NCBI RefSeq assembly: GCF_000819865.1
Contig: NZ_CDDF01000017.1
Location: 62,001-126,000 of the forward strand
Direction: 5' to 3'
Length of the DNA: 64,000 nt
Origin: Aeromonas eucrenophila
GTDB lineage: Bacteria; Pseudomonadota; Gammaproteobacteria; Enterobacterales; Aeromonadaceae
In this document: piece by piece, positions 48,276 to 56,343 of the stretch
Position numbering within the stretch: the first letter of the stretch is position 1
How the letters are laid out: the number at the start of each line of letters is the position of its first letter
Translations under genes and position numbers: made by a program
Notes under the pieces: model-generated
Databases searched by the model: none
The model's input: only the letters and a program-made list of their open reading frames with translations
What the model was told of the DNA's origin: nothing

Positions 48276-48305
48276 AAAAAGCGAGCCCAGGCTCGCTTTT
48301 TCTTT
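48276..48305 (+). terminator. Terminator after efp
   Basis: A 12-bp stem AAAAAGCGAGCC/GGCTCGCTTTTT with a 2-nt loop, 24 bp past efp. Confidence 0.92.
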
Positions 48306-48447
48306 GTGCGCAATAGCGCCAGTGCCGTTCAGCCCGGGTCAGTGACAGTGGGCCGCGGATGGGGGGAGAATTCGTTCGCCCCCTTCCATCTCGCGTCAAT
48401 CGGGGCTACACCATGAAGTCAGACTTCTCCTTCATCACGGGCTCCCT

Positions 48448-49059
48448 ATGACATCTCATCAAAAAATCCTGCTGCTGTTGCTCACCCTGCTGGCACTGGC
48501 CGTTTCTGGTTGGCAACCCTATGACCGCGTGACCTGGCTGCTGGAAGTCATTCCCGTGCTCATCGTCATGCCGTTGCTATTGCTGAGTCACCGTAGCTAT
48601 CCCCTCACCAGCCTGCTCTATCTCGGCATCTTCCTGCACGCCCTGGTGCTGATCCTGGGGGGCGCCTACACCTATGCCCGGGTACCGCTCGGCTTCGACT
48701 TGCAGCAGTGGTTCGAGCTCAGCCGCAACCCCTATGACAAGATTGGTCACTTCTTCCAGGGCCTGGTGCCCGCCCTGGCCTGCCGGGAGATACTGCTGCG
48801 CGGCCACCATGTGCAAGGCAAACGCATGCTGGCGTTTCTGGTGATCTGCGTGGTGCTGGCCATCAGCGCCACCTATGAGCTGATCGAATGGGGCGCCGCG
48901 GTGGCACTGGGTCAGGGGGCGGACGAGTTCCTCGGCACCCAGGGGGATCCCTGGGATACCCAGTCCGACATGTTCTGCGCCCTGATCGGAGCCATCAGCG
49001 CCCTGCTGCTGTTCTCTCCCCTGCACGATCGGCAGCTGGCCAGACTGGCACAACGTTAA
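48448..49059 (+). CDS. DUF2238 (YjdF-like) membrane protein
   Basis: Inner-membrane protein of 203 residues with about six hydrophobic segments. Sequence features such as YDKIGHFFQGLVPALACREI and SATYELIEWGAA match the DUF2238/YjdF family of unknown function. The conserved charged residues (Asp-Lys, His, Glu) lie at membrane boundaries. ATG 48448 follows a weak ribosome site. It stands alone, about 200 bp after efp. Confidence 0.83.
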   Translation: MTSHQKILLLLLTLLALAVSGWQPYDRVTWLLEVIPVLIVMPLLLLSHRSYPLTSLLYLGIFLHALVLILGGAYTYARVPLGFDLQQWFELSRNPYDKIGHFFQGLVPALACREILLRGHHVQGKRMLAFLVICVVLAISATYELIEWGAAVALGQGADEFLGTQGDPWDTQSDMFCALIGAISALLLFSPLHDRQLARLAQR

Positions 49060-49064
49060 GGCTC

Positions 49065-49092
49065 AGGGGGAAGGGGCCTGCTCCTTCCCCCT
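49065..49092 (+). terminator. Hairpin after the DUF2238 gene
   Basis: A 10-bp stem AGGGGGAAGG/CCTTCCCCCT with an 8-nt loop, without a T tract; a weak terminator or RNA-stabilising hairpin. Confidence 0.5.
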
Positions 49093-49169
49093 ACCAGGCA
49101 CCGCAAAACGCTCGCCGCCCTTCAGAAAAAGGATCTGCCGCCGTTAACCCGATTAACCGGGGAGCGCAT

Positions 49170-49922
49170 ATGGCCAGATTATCCTTACCACTGCTGTTGT
49201 TGAGCCTGCTGGCAAGCCACTGCTTGTCGGCCAGCGAGCAGGCGCCTCCCGCACCGCTCGACCACTGGCAGGAGGCCGACTGGAAAGGCCTGCCAGCCAG
49301 CACTCAGGTAGACAAGCAGACGGTATTGTTCGCCAAACACAGCAGTGATAACTACCTGGGGCTCGCCATACTGTTGCCGGACTGGCAGCGCAGCGGCCAG
49401 TTGTGGCAGCTGACCCGGGATCTCGGCCGGCTCGGCTTCGATACCCTGTTGCTGCTGCCCTCCCCCCAGCAGACCGAGCTGGATCCGGCCGCAGAGAAGA
49501 AGCAGAAGACCATGGACGCCTTTCGCCAGCAATTTGCCGAGCGCATCGTCAAGCTGAGCGATGCCAAGCTGCAGGAGGGCGGCTTCAAGCTGCTGCTGGC
49601 GCAGGGCACCAGCGCAGCCTGGGCGGCCAACCTCATCGCCAGCGAACAACTTCCCGCCCCCGACGCCCTGGTGCTGCTCGACGGTTTCTTCCCCAATCAG
49701 CTGAGCAACCAGACCCTGGCAAAACAGGTGGCCCAGGCCAGCATTCCGACCCTGGATCTCTATCAGGAGGAAGGAGGGCGCTGGCCACTGCTGGCGGCAG
49801 AGGCGCGCAGGAGCGAGAGCCGCCGCAGCCACAAGCTCAACTACCGCCCCTACGCCCTGATGGAGCTGGATGAAACGCCGGGTCGCATCCAGGGCTGGCT
49901 GACTCATCTCGGCTGGATCTGA
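49170..49922 (+). CDS. DUF3530 alpha/beta-hydrolase-like secreted protein
   Basis: Protein of 250 residues with a signal peptide (about 1-20). The rest looks like DUF3530: an alpha/beta-hydrolase-like fold with LAILLPDWQRSG, LLLLPSPQQTE and ALVLLDGFFPN. The expected nucleophile-elbow Gly-x-Ser-x-Gly is not evident (the matching region reads LLAQGTSAAWA), so activity is uncertain. ATG 49170 has GGGGAG upstream; longer frames have no signal peptide. Function unknown. Confidence 0.75.
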   Translation: MARLSLPLLLLSLLASHCLSASEQAPPAPLDHWQEADWKGLPASTQVDKQTVLFAKHSSDNYLGLAILLPDWQRSGQLWQLTRDLGRLGFDTLLLLPSPQQTELDPAAEKKQKTMDAFRQQFAERIVKLSDAKLQEGGFKLLLAQGTSAAWAANLIASEQLPAPDALVLLDGFFPNQLSNQTLAKQVAQASIPTLDLYQEEGGRWPLLAAEARRSESRRSHKLNYRPYALMELDETPGRIQGWLTHLGWI

Positions 49923-50039
49923 CCCAATCACGGTCCATAAGCAGGTTTGGGCCAAGTCACGGTGGTAGCCCCAGGCCACCGGACTGGTCATCCTGCCCCC
50001 ATCTTTGGCATGATGACCTCATCAATGGCAGGAGGCTTC

Positions 50040-50996
50040 ATGCAGCAAATCGTGTTTCTCGACAGCGACACCCTGGACGCCGGCATCAAGCTGGGTCGTC
50101 CCGACTTTCCCCATCACTGGCAGAGCTACCCCAACACGGCGCAGGATCAGGTGGTGGAGCGGCTCAGGTGCGCCAGCATCGCCATCATCAACAAGATCCG
50201 TATCGGCGCCGCCGAGCTGGCCGAGCTACCCGAGCTTCGCCTGATCGCCCTGGCCGCTACCGGCAGCGACAACCTGGATCTGGAGGCCTGCCGCGCCGCC
50301 AATGTCGCTGTGTGCAACATTCGCAACTACTCGGGCCCCTCGGTTCCCGAGCACGCCATGGCGCTGATGCTGGCCCTGTCACGCAACCTGTTTGCCTGGC
50401 GCCAATCCCTGCTGGAGGGGCGCTGGCAGCAGAGCGGCCAGTTCTGCTTCTTCGATCACCCCATCTCGGATCTGCACGGCAAGCGCCTCGGCATCATCGG
50501 CAAGGGCACCCTGGGCCAGGCCCTGGGTCAACGGGCCAGCGCCATCGGCATGGAGGTCTATTACGCCCAGAGCCAGGTCGGCGCCGTCGGTGATGAAGAC
50601 AGGCTGCCGCTGGATGCCCTGCTGCAGAGCGCGGATGTCATCAGCCTGCACTGCCCGCTGACCCCCTATACCCGCCATCTCATAGGCGAGCGGGAGCTGG
50701 CCATGATGAAGCCGGGCGCCCTGCTCATCAACGTGGGCCGGGGCGGCCTGGTAGACGAGCAGGCCCTGCTCGAGGCGCTGGCCAACGGCCGGCTCGGCGG
50801 CGCCGGTTTCGATGTGGCGAGCCAGGAGCCACCGCCCCCCGACCACCCACTGATGCGGGCCCTGCAATACCCCAACTTCATTCTGACCCCCCACGTGGCC
50901 TGGGCCAGCGCAGAGTCGATGCAGCGCCTCGCCGATCAGCTGATCGACAATATCAACGCCTTCGCCGTCGGCCGACGCCAGCATCGGCTGGTCTGA
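50040..50996 (+). CDS. D-2-hydroxyacid dehydrogenase
   Basis: NAD(P)-dependent dehydrogenase of 318 residues of the glycerate/hydroxypyruvate type. The nucleotide-binding loop GIIGKGTLGQALG, the catalytic Arg region (NVGRGGLVDE), the Glu (SQEPPPPDHPL) and the catalytic His in LTPHVAW are all present, as is the ATGSDNLDLEAC segment. ATG 50040 has GGAGG 6 bp upstream; the longer frame has no ribosome site. The substrate (hydroxypyruvate or glyoxylate) is inferred. Confidence 0.86.
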   Translation: MQQIVFLDSDTLDAGIKLGRPDFPHHWQSYPNTAQDQVVERLRCASIAIINKIRIGAAELAELPELRLIALAATGSDNLDLEACRAANVAVCNIRNYSGPSVPEHAMALMLALSRNLFAWRQSLLEGRWQQSGQFCFFDHPISDLHGKRLGIIGKGTLGQALGQRASAIGMEVYYAQSQVGAVGDEDRLPLDALLQSADVISLHCPLTPYTRHLIGERELAMMKPGALLINVGRGGLVDEQALLEALANGRLGGAGFDVASQEPPPPDHPLMRALQYPNFILTPHVAWASAESMQRLADQLIDNINAFAVGRRQHRLV

Positions 50997-51035
50997 TATC
51001 AAGGCAGGCGTGGCTGGCGGATCGGCTGGTCTGAT
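50983..51035 (+). repeat. Short duplication of the dehydrogenase 3' end
   Basis: The last codons and stop of the dehydrogenase, ATCGGCTGGTCTGAT (50983-50997), recur exactly at 51021-51035, 38 bp downstream. Confidence 0.75.
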
Positions 51036-51047
51036 CAACAGAATGCA

Positions 51048-51073
51048 AAGAGGGGCCCATGGGCCCCTCTTCT
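51048..51073. terminator. 24-nt perfect palindrome, bidirectional terminator
   Basis: A perfect palindrome with half-site AAGAGGGGCCCA sits between the dehydrogenase and the convergent glycine-zipper gene. The T tract is short on either strand. Confidence 0.75.
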
Positions 51074-51097
51074 CGTCGATGGCTAGTGCCATTGGCA

Positions 51098-51583
51098 TCA
51101 ATCGTCATCGTGCCATTTGTGTTTCTTGTGCTTCTTGTGATGGCCGCGGTGATAACCGTTGTCATCATAGTAACGGCGGCCGCCCTTGTAGTTGTCACGG
51201 GACTCGTGGCCATCGCCGGTTCTAGCCCCGATGGCGGCGCCACCGGCACCACCCACACCGGCGCCGATCATGCGACCGGTGTCGCCCCCCACGCTCTTGC
51301 CGATGGCGGCACCGCCGAGGGCACCGACCGCGCCACCAATGGCGGCTTCGTTCTTGTTACCCTTGTTCGCCGTGGCTGCCCCACCAGCCGCACCGCCGAC
51401 GGCGGCGCCGACCAGGGCGCCGGTATCCCCGCCCAGCTGCTTGCCGATCATGGTGCCCGCCACCCCGCCGAGGCCGCCACCCAGGACGGTGTTGAGATCT
51501 TCAGAGGCCAGTACCGGGCCGCTGCCCAACAGCAGTGCGCCCAACAGCGCCATTGCGCTCATACCGCGTTTCTTCATGTCCAT
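51098..51583 (-). CDS. Glycine-zipper protein with basic C-terminus
   Basis: Exported protein of 161 residues: signal peptide (about 1-26), then three glycine-zipper stretches (GGGLGGVAGTMIGKQLGG, ALVGAAVGGAAGG and GGAVGALGGAAIGKSVGG) that can pack in membranes, and a His/Lys-rich tail (HRGHHKKHKKHKWHDDD). The tail could bind metal or nucleic acid. ATG 51583 has CAGGAG upstream. Resembles osmotically induced or outer-membrane glycine-zipper proteins. Function unknown. Confidence 0.8.
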   Translation of the reverse strand: MDMKKRGMSAMALLGALLLGSGPVLASEDLNTVLGGGLGGVAGTMIGKQLGGDTGALVGAAVGGAAGGAATANKGNKNEAAIGGAVGALGGAAIGKSVGGDTGRMIGAGVGGAGGAAIGARTGDGHESRDNYKGGRRYYDDNGYHRGHHKKHKKHKWHDDD

Positions 51584-51742
51584 GGGGTACTCCTGTCAAA
51601 CCTGATTGATTATTTTCCTGCACTATACAAAGCGCCAAGAACTCCGCTACCAGGGCAAGGGGATCTCAATCGGCAGACAAACTGTCTCTCCTTCGCGACA
51701 GCCATCGTTAAAATATGATAAACACCTGAAAAAACACTAAAA

Positions 51743-51779
51743 AAAAAGGTCACAGGGGAAATCATCCCCCCAGTGACCC
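51743..51779 (-). terminator. Terminator of the diguanylate cyclase gene
   Basis: Stem GGTCAC/GTGACC (51748-51778) enclosing a GGGG/CCCC inner stem, followed on the minus strand by a run of at least eight T. Confidence 0.9.
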
Positions 51780-51832
51780 GCCTTTCATTTGTCGCAGCCC
51801 CATTTTCTCTCGCGGCGCTCAGACAGATACTG

Positions 51833-53377
51833 TCACGACAGGGCTGCCACGGAGCCCGTCTCCCCCTTTCCCGACCACAGGTGCCAGCAGTCTCTCCCCC
51901 GTCGCTTGCTCTGATACAGGCAGGCATCGGTCTGCTCGAACAGGGAATCCCCGGCATCCGGATAACGGGCTCCCCCCGCACTCAGGGTGATGGGCTCCTT
52001 GAATTCCCGCCATTTCAGCTCTCGCACCCGGGTGAGCAGGTGATCCAGGCTGGGGCCAATATCCTGGCTGTCCCAGGGCAGCAGGGCGGCGAACTCATCG
52101 CCACCGATACGATAGACCTGGGTGCTGCCAAAGGATCGCGCCAGTATGGTCGCCACCCGGCGCAGCACCGCATCCCCCACCCCATGGCCCCAGCTGTCGT
52201 TGATCCGCTTGAAGTTGTCCACATCAAACAGCAGCAGCCAATGGGGCGTCTCGTCCTGCTCCAGCCTGATGCTGTCCTGATCGAAGGCGCGCCTGTTCAT
52301 GATGCCGGTGAGGGGATCCTGCAACAGTGCATCCTGCCCCTGCAGCAGATGGGTCCTGACCTGGTCTATCTCGCCGAGGCTGCCGTGCACGAACCAGGTG
52401 TGCTGCCTGTGCGGGATGGCCATCGGATCCGTGCTCTGCCGGATATCGTTGAGGGAGCCCTGGATCAACGCCTGCTCCTGGCGAAAGATCCGCACCAGGA
52501 ACATGAGGCTGCATAGCCAGATGCCGAGCAGGGCCAACGCGGGCAGCATCACCATCAGCAGGGTCTCCCGCAGGCTGTCATGAAATCGGGATGGCGGCAG
52601 ATAGAGGTTGAGATCCCAGCCGATGTCGGCCAGCGCCAGCCTGAGGTGACTGCCATGCCGGATCACGTCCAGCCCGCTCGTCCCGTATCCTGCCTCAGGC
52701 CCGGCAGTCGGCAACAATTGCTGATTGTGTCCCACCACCAGCTGGCCGGTGTGGCGCTCGGTGATATGGATGGCGGCCTGCTCATCCCCCAGCGCCCGGC
52801 ACAGCGCCGCCTGCAGGGAGCCGAACGACATGTCGACCATCAGCAGGCCCAGCAGCAGCCCCTCGCCGTCTTCGACCCGCTTGATCAGGGTCAGGGCCTG
52901 GTTGGTCGAGTCGTAGTCCTGATAGGGACCGAACCAGATCAGCTTGTCGCTGTCGGTGGCCAGCGCCTGGTACCAGGGGCGCGTCTTCGGCTGGTAGCTC
53001 GGCGGTGCAGATCTGGCGGGATAGCTGTCGACCCGGTTGATGCGGGCATTGTAGAAATAGAGGTAGTGGGCGTCGTGCTTGAACTGGTGAGCGATGGCCC
53101 AGATGGGATTGATGGCCGACTCCCCCCTGGCGATGGCGACCTTGTCCAGAGAGGCCTCCAGCACCGCGAGCTGCCTCTGGTTGGCCAGCACCATCTCGTG
53201 GATCAGGGTGGCTTCGATGGAGCCGAGCATGTGCTCATAGCCGGCAATCGTCTTGTCTACGCTGCGCAGGTAACTGGACAGGGCCAGCAGCAGGGTGGCG
53301 ATAAGTACCAGGGCGCCGAGCAGGAAGGAGAGCGGGGTCAGCACGTAGTAGCGCCGTTTGATGATCTCGCCTGCCAT
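51833..53377 (-). CDS. Diguanylate cyclase with dCACHE periplasmic sensor
   Basis: Membrane-bound c-di-GMP synthase of 514 residues. It has membrane helices at about 13-35 and 275-297 with a dCACHE sensor between them (Tyr128, Arg133, Trp135, Tyr136, Tyr152, Asp154 and Asp182). The GGDEF domain starts at about 350 (DPLTG); the active site GGDEF is intact at 425-429. No RxxD inhibitory site is present just upstream. It is flanked by a strong terminator and stands alone. Confidence 0.9.
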   Translation of the reverse strand: MAGEIIKRRYYVLTPLSFLLGALVLIATLLLALSSYLRSVDKTIAGYEHMLGSIEATLIHEMVLANQRQLAVLEASLDKVAIARGESAINPIWAIAHQFKHDAHYLYFYNARINRVDSYPARSAPPSYQPKTRPWYQALATDSDKLIWFGPYQDYDSTNQALTLIKRVEDGEGLLLGLLMVDMSFGSLQAALCRALGDEQAAIHITERHTGQLVVGHNQQLLPTAGPEAGYGTSGLDVIRHGSHLRLALADIGWDLNLYLPPSRFHDSLRETLLMVMLPALALLGIWLCSLMFLVRIFRQEQALIQGSLNDIRQSTDPMAIPHRQHTWFVHGSLGEIDQVRTHLLQGQDALLQDPLTGIMNRRAFDQDSIRLEQDETPHWLLLFDVDNFKRINDSWGHGVGDAVLRRVATILARSFGSTQVYRIGGDEFAALLPWDSQDIGPSLDHLLTRVRELKWREFKEPITLSAGGARYPDAGDSLFEQTDACLYQSKRRGRDCWHLWSGKGETGSVAALS

Positions 53378-53556
53378 AGCACCCTCTATAAAATATCCTG
53401 CCAGATTGATTCTATGGTGGGATGCGCCGAAAAAATATTGATTGGAATCATTAACATCTATTTTACTGACAAATGATGAATTATCAGCTCCGATGAGCTA
53501 TTGCGGGTTTCTTCATGTGAATATCCATAAAAAGTAGAAACACTCATCACCCAGTG

Positions 53557-53588
53557 TTGACGGTTTATCGTGCGGAGGGTGTTATAGT
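53557..53588 (+). promoter_or_regulatory. Candidate promoter of the nitroreductase gene
   Basis: TTGACG (53557-53562) and TATAGT (53583-53588) are good hexamers separated by 20 bp, longer than the normal 17. Such spacing is a feature of activator-dependent promoters, including MerR/SoxR types, but I find no matching palindrome, so treat it as tentative. Confidence 0.35.
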
Positions 53589-53667
53589 CGATGACTCGAA
53601 AGATCGGAGCCAGATGACCTTCATGGCCCAGGCTGGCGACGATGATTCAGTAAACCAAGGAGATGTT

Positions 53668-54270
53668 ATGAGCAGTCCGTTTATCGAACAGATCAAAGTA
53701 CGTCGTACCATCTATGCCCTGGGTGACCAGGTCTCCCAGTCACCGGAACAGCTGAGCGCCCTCATCAAGGACGCCATCAAACACAGCCCCTCATCATTCA
53801 ACTCCCAGAGTTCGCGCGCCGTCATCCTGTTTGGGGCCGAGCACCACAAGCTGTGGGACATCGTCAAGGCGGAGCTCAAGAAGATAGTCCCGCCAGAGGC
53901 CTATCCCCAGAGTGAGGCCAAGGTAGATGGCAGCTTCCGGGCGGGCGCAGGCACTGTGCTGTACTTCGAAGACACCGCCGTTATCAAGGATCTGCAGCAG
54001 AAATTTGCGCTCTATGCCGACAACTTCCCCATCTGGTCTGAGCATGCCACCGGGATCGCCCAGTTCGCGGTCTGGACCGCCCTGGCCCAGGAGGGGATTG
54101 GTGCCTCCCTGCAGCACTACAATCCGTTGATCGACGAGGCGGTTCGCAAGGAGTGGGATCTGCCCGCCAGCTGGCTGCTGCGCGCCCAGATGCCCTTCGG
54201 CAGCATCAAGCAACCGGCCGGTGACAAGACCTTCATCGACGACGAGGTTCGCTTCCGGGTCTTCGATTAA
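53668..54270 (+). CDS. Nitroreductase-family protein (Frm2-like)
   Basis: FMN-binding oxidoreductase of 200 residues. The start MSSPFIEQIKVRRTIYALG with the Arg-Arg-Ser/Thr motif and HSPSSFNSQSSRAVILFG, which contact FMN, followed by the central LQHYNP and the C-terminal fold, fit the Frm2-like nitroreductases. ATG 53668 has AAGGAG 6 bp upstream. It is likely monocistronic, with a terminator after it. The physiological substrate is unknown. Confidence 0.87.
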   Translation: MSSPFIEQIKVRRTIYALGDQVSQSPEQLSALIKDAIKHSPSSFNSQSSRAVILFGAEHHKLWDIVKAELKKIVPPEAYPQSEAKVDGSFRAGAGTVLYFEDTAVIKDLQQKFALYADNFPIWSEHATGIAQFAVWTALAQEGIGASLQHYNPLIDEAVRKEWDLPASWLLRAQMPFGSIKQPAGDKTFIDDEVRFRVFD

Positions 54271-54277
54271 CCGCTCC

Positions 54278-54303
54278 TGCCCCCTCAACGAGGGGGCATT
54301 TTT
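54278..54303. terminator. Terminator after the nitroreductase gene
   Basis: A 9-bp stem TGCCCCCTC/GAGGGGGCA with a 3-nt loop and five T. The HAD gene on the other strand ends 20 bp beyond it. Confidence 0.9.
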
Positions 54304-54322
54304 CTGCCCCCTTTCCCCTCAT

Positions 54323-54985
54323 TCAGCCAGGCAGGCGATTCGGAAGGCTGAGCAAGAGCCCCGCCTCCTCCTCGGTCACCCTCATCGGCCGCCAGTCGTT
54401 CAGCCACCCGCTCACCCTGGCATTGAGCAAACGCTCCCCCCCAATCTGCACCACCTGACATCCCGCCTGCAGGGCGCTTGCGATGCCGGCCTGTGCATCC
54501 TCAAACACCAGACAGTCGGCGGGATCCAGGCCGAGCTGGCTCGCCGCCAACAGGTAGGGCTCGGGATCCGGCTTGCCCCGCACCACGTCATCCCCGCCTA
54601 TCATCAGCCCCGGCTGCGGCAACCCGGCGTCCCTAAGCCGACCCCTTGCCACCCGCTTGCTGGCGGAGGTGACCAGTGCCCAGCGATCGGCAGGCAAGTC
54701 ATGGAGCAGGGCCAGAGCCCCCTCGATCGGCTCGGCCACGCCCGCGTGCGCAAGTTCCAACTCGTCCAGCAGTGCCATCTCCAGCGCTATGTCCAGCTGG
54801 GGCGCCAATGCCTCTATCACCTCCTTGGCCCGCACCCCATGACACATGGCCAGCACGGGCTCGGGCGCCAGCCCATGGTGGCGGCACCAGAGTCGCCACA
54901 CGGTTTCCACGCCCGCTGTCGACTTGACCAGGGTGCCATCCATGTCCAGCAACAGGGCCTTGGCCCGCAGGATGATTGCACTCAT
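54323..54985 (-). CDS. HAD-family sugar phosphatase
   Basis: HAD-IA hydrolase of 220 residues of the beta-phosphoglucomutase/hexitol-phosphatase branch. Motif I is LLDMDGTLV with the two catalytic aspartates, motif II is VTSASK, motif III is RGKPDPEPY and motif IV is VFEDAQAGI. The sequence resembles YfbT/HxpA-type phosphatases, but the substrate cannot be fixed. It starts by ATGA overlap with a small unknown gene upstream, which suggests a shared transcript. Confidence 0.85.
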   Translation of the reverse strand: MSAIILRAKALLLDMDGTLVKSTAGVETVWRLWCRHHGLAPEPVLAMCHGVRAKEVIEALAPQLDIALEMALLDELELAHAGVAEPIEGALALLHDLPADRWALVTSASKRVARGRLRDAGLPQPGLMIGGDDVVRGKPDPEPYLLAASQLGLDPADCLVFEDAQAGIASALQAGCQVVQIGGERLLNARVSGWLNDWRPMRVTEEEAGLLLSLPNRLPG

Positions 54986-55227
54986 GTCGCCGCTCCCGCC
55001 AACCCGGGTTCGACCCCGGAGAGCGAGCTGGAGAGTGCCTGACGCTGAGCCCTGCCCTCATAGCAGGCCATCGCCTGTTCGGTGTCGCTCGCCCACACCA
55101 TCAGGGGCGCCACCACGAACCCCTGTGACAACAGGCTGGTCAACAGCTCCCCCGTCTCGGCCGCCGCCAGCGGCTGGGCCATGATGAGGCTCCCCTTGAT
55201 CAAAAACAGATAGCGTTCGGTATGCAT
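54982..55227 (-). CDS. Small conserved-context protein of unknown function
   Basis: An 81-residue protein starting MHTERYLFLIKGSLIMAQPL. I do not recognise its family. It is coupled to the HAD phosphatase by ATGA overlap, and a LysR gene is divergent 115 bp away. The centre has the hydrophobic segment LSQGFVVAPLMVWASD. The tail is low complexity. It is not a confident membrane protein. A longer reading frame extends upstream but lacks a good start. It may be real because of the overlap and the divergent promoter region. Confidence 0.55.
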   Translation of the reverse strand: MHTERYLFLIKGSLIMAQPLAAAETGELLTSLLSQGFVVAPLMVWASDTEQAMACYEGRAQRQALSSSLSGVEPGLAGAAT

Positions 55228-55342
55228 GATGTGACCCCTAGTTCTCAGTTCAGACCGGCTGTTGGTCCGTGACAGGCTCATTAGAACAAGGTAGATAGAT
55301 AATTTATAATCACTAAATCGCCACATTGGATAACCAAACGGA

Positions 55343-56254
55343 ATGAAATTCGACCTGAGACAACTGCAGGCCTTCGTGACGCTGGCGGAGACCGCCAACT
55401 ACCGGGAGGCCGCCAACCGGCTGTTCATCACCCAGCCGGCGCTCACCAAGCAGATCCAGGGGCTGGAGCTGAGCCTCGGCACCACCCTGTTCAATCGGGG
55501 TCGCCACGGCGCCGAACTGACCGCCATCGGCGCCCAGTTGCTCACCCAGGCCAGCGCCCTGGTCGAGCACGGCAAGGGCTTCGAGCGCCATGCCCTGGCG
55601 CTGGCAAGCGGTGCGGCCGGGCGGCTCAAGATGGGGTTCGGACTGTCGAGTTTCGTGCTGGCGCCCTCCCTGGTCGCCCGTTTCAAGCGGCAGGTGCCCG
55701 AGGTGCTGGTGCACCTGCAGGACATGCCCTCCGCCATCCAGCACGAGCTGTTGCTATCGGGCCAGTTGCAAATCGGCTTTATGCGCCGACCACAGGCGCC
55801 GCAACTGCAAGAGCATCGACTGCTGACCGATCGGCTGGTGCTGGCGGTGCCGACCCAGCTTATCGGGCCGAACCCCGCCGCCTTCGATGTGGAGCATGCC
55901 CTGGTGCATCAACCCCTGCTGCAGATGGTGGCCCATCGCTGCCCCGGTCTCACCCAGCAGATCGCCAACTTCCTCGGCGCCAACCGGCTGACCGGCATGG
56001 TCCAGGAGGCGGAAGACATCCAGACCCTGGTGGCCCTGGTCGCCGCCGGGATCGGCAACGCCATACTGCCCCGCAGCGTCAGCTTTATCGCCGGCCCGGA
56101 CGTCACCCTCTACCCCCTCTCCGGGCCCTACTCTGAGTGGGAGATCAGCCTGGTGTGGAACCCGACCTTCGCCGATCCCATTCGCGATCGCTTCCTGGAG
56201 TTGGTCAGGGCGGAACATCCAGAGGCGGAGGCCAGACCCAGCCTCTCCGCTTGA
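55343..56254 (+). CDS. LysR-family transcriptional regulator
   Basis: Regulator of 303 residues: winged helix (MKFDLRQLQAFVTLAETANY, then LFITQPALTKQIQGLE) and a co-inducer-binding domain (about 90-295). It is divergent from the small gene plus HAD phosphatase, so those are its probable targets. The 115-bp gap includes an AT-rich stretch (about 55288-55318) suitable for promoters and LysR boxes. The inducer is unknown. Confidence 0.87.
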   Translation: MKFDLRQLQAFVTLAETANYREAANRLFITQPALTKQIQGLELSLGTTLFNRGRHGAELTAIGAQLLTQASALVEHGKGFERHALALASGAAGRLKMGFGLSSFVLAPSLVARFKRQVPEVLVHLQDMPSAIQHELLLSGQLQIGFMRRPQAPQLQEHRLLTDRLVLAVPTQLIGPNPAAFDVEHALVHQPLLQMVAHRCPGLTQQIANFLGANRLTGMVQEAEDIQTLVALVAAGIGNAILPRSVSFIAGPDVTLYPLSGPYSEWEISLVWNPTFADPIRDRFLELVRAEHPEAEARPSLSA

Positions 56255-56343
56255 TGCAGGGTGACTGATGGGGCATTCCCTGCCGGCGCGCAGGCAAGGT
56301 TAGCCCGGACGGATCGGTTTCTTCGACTGATAGCCTGGGCCAC

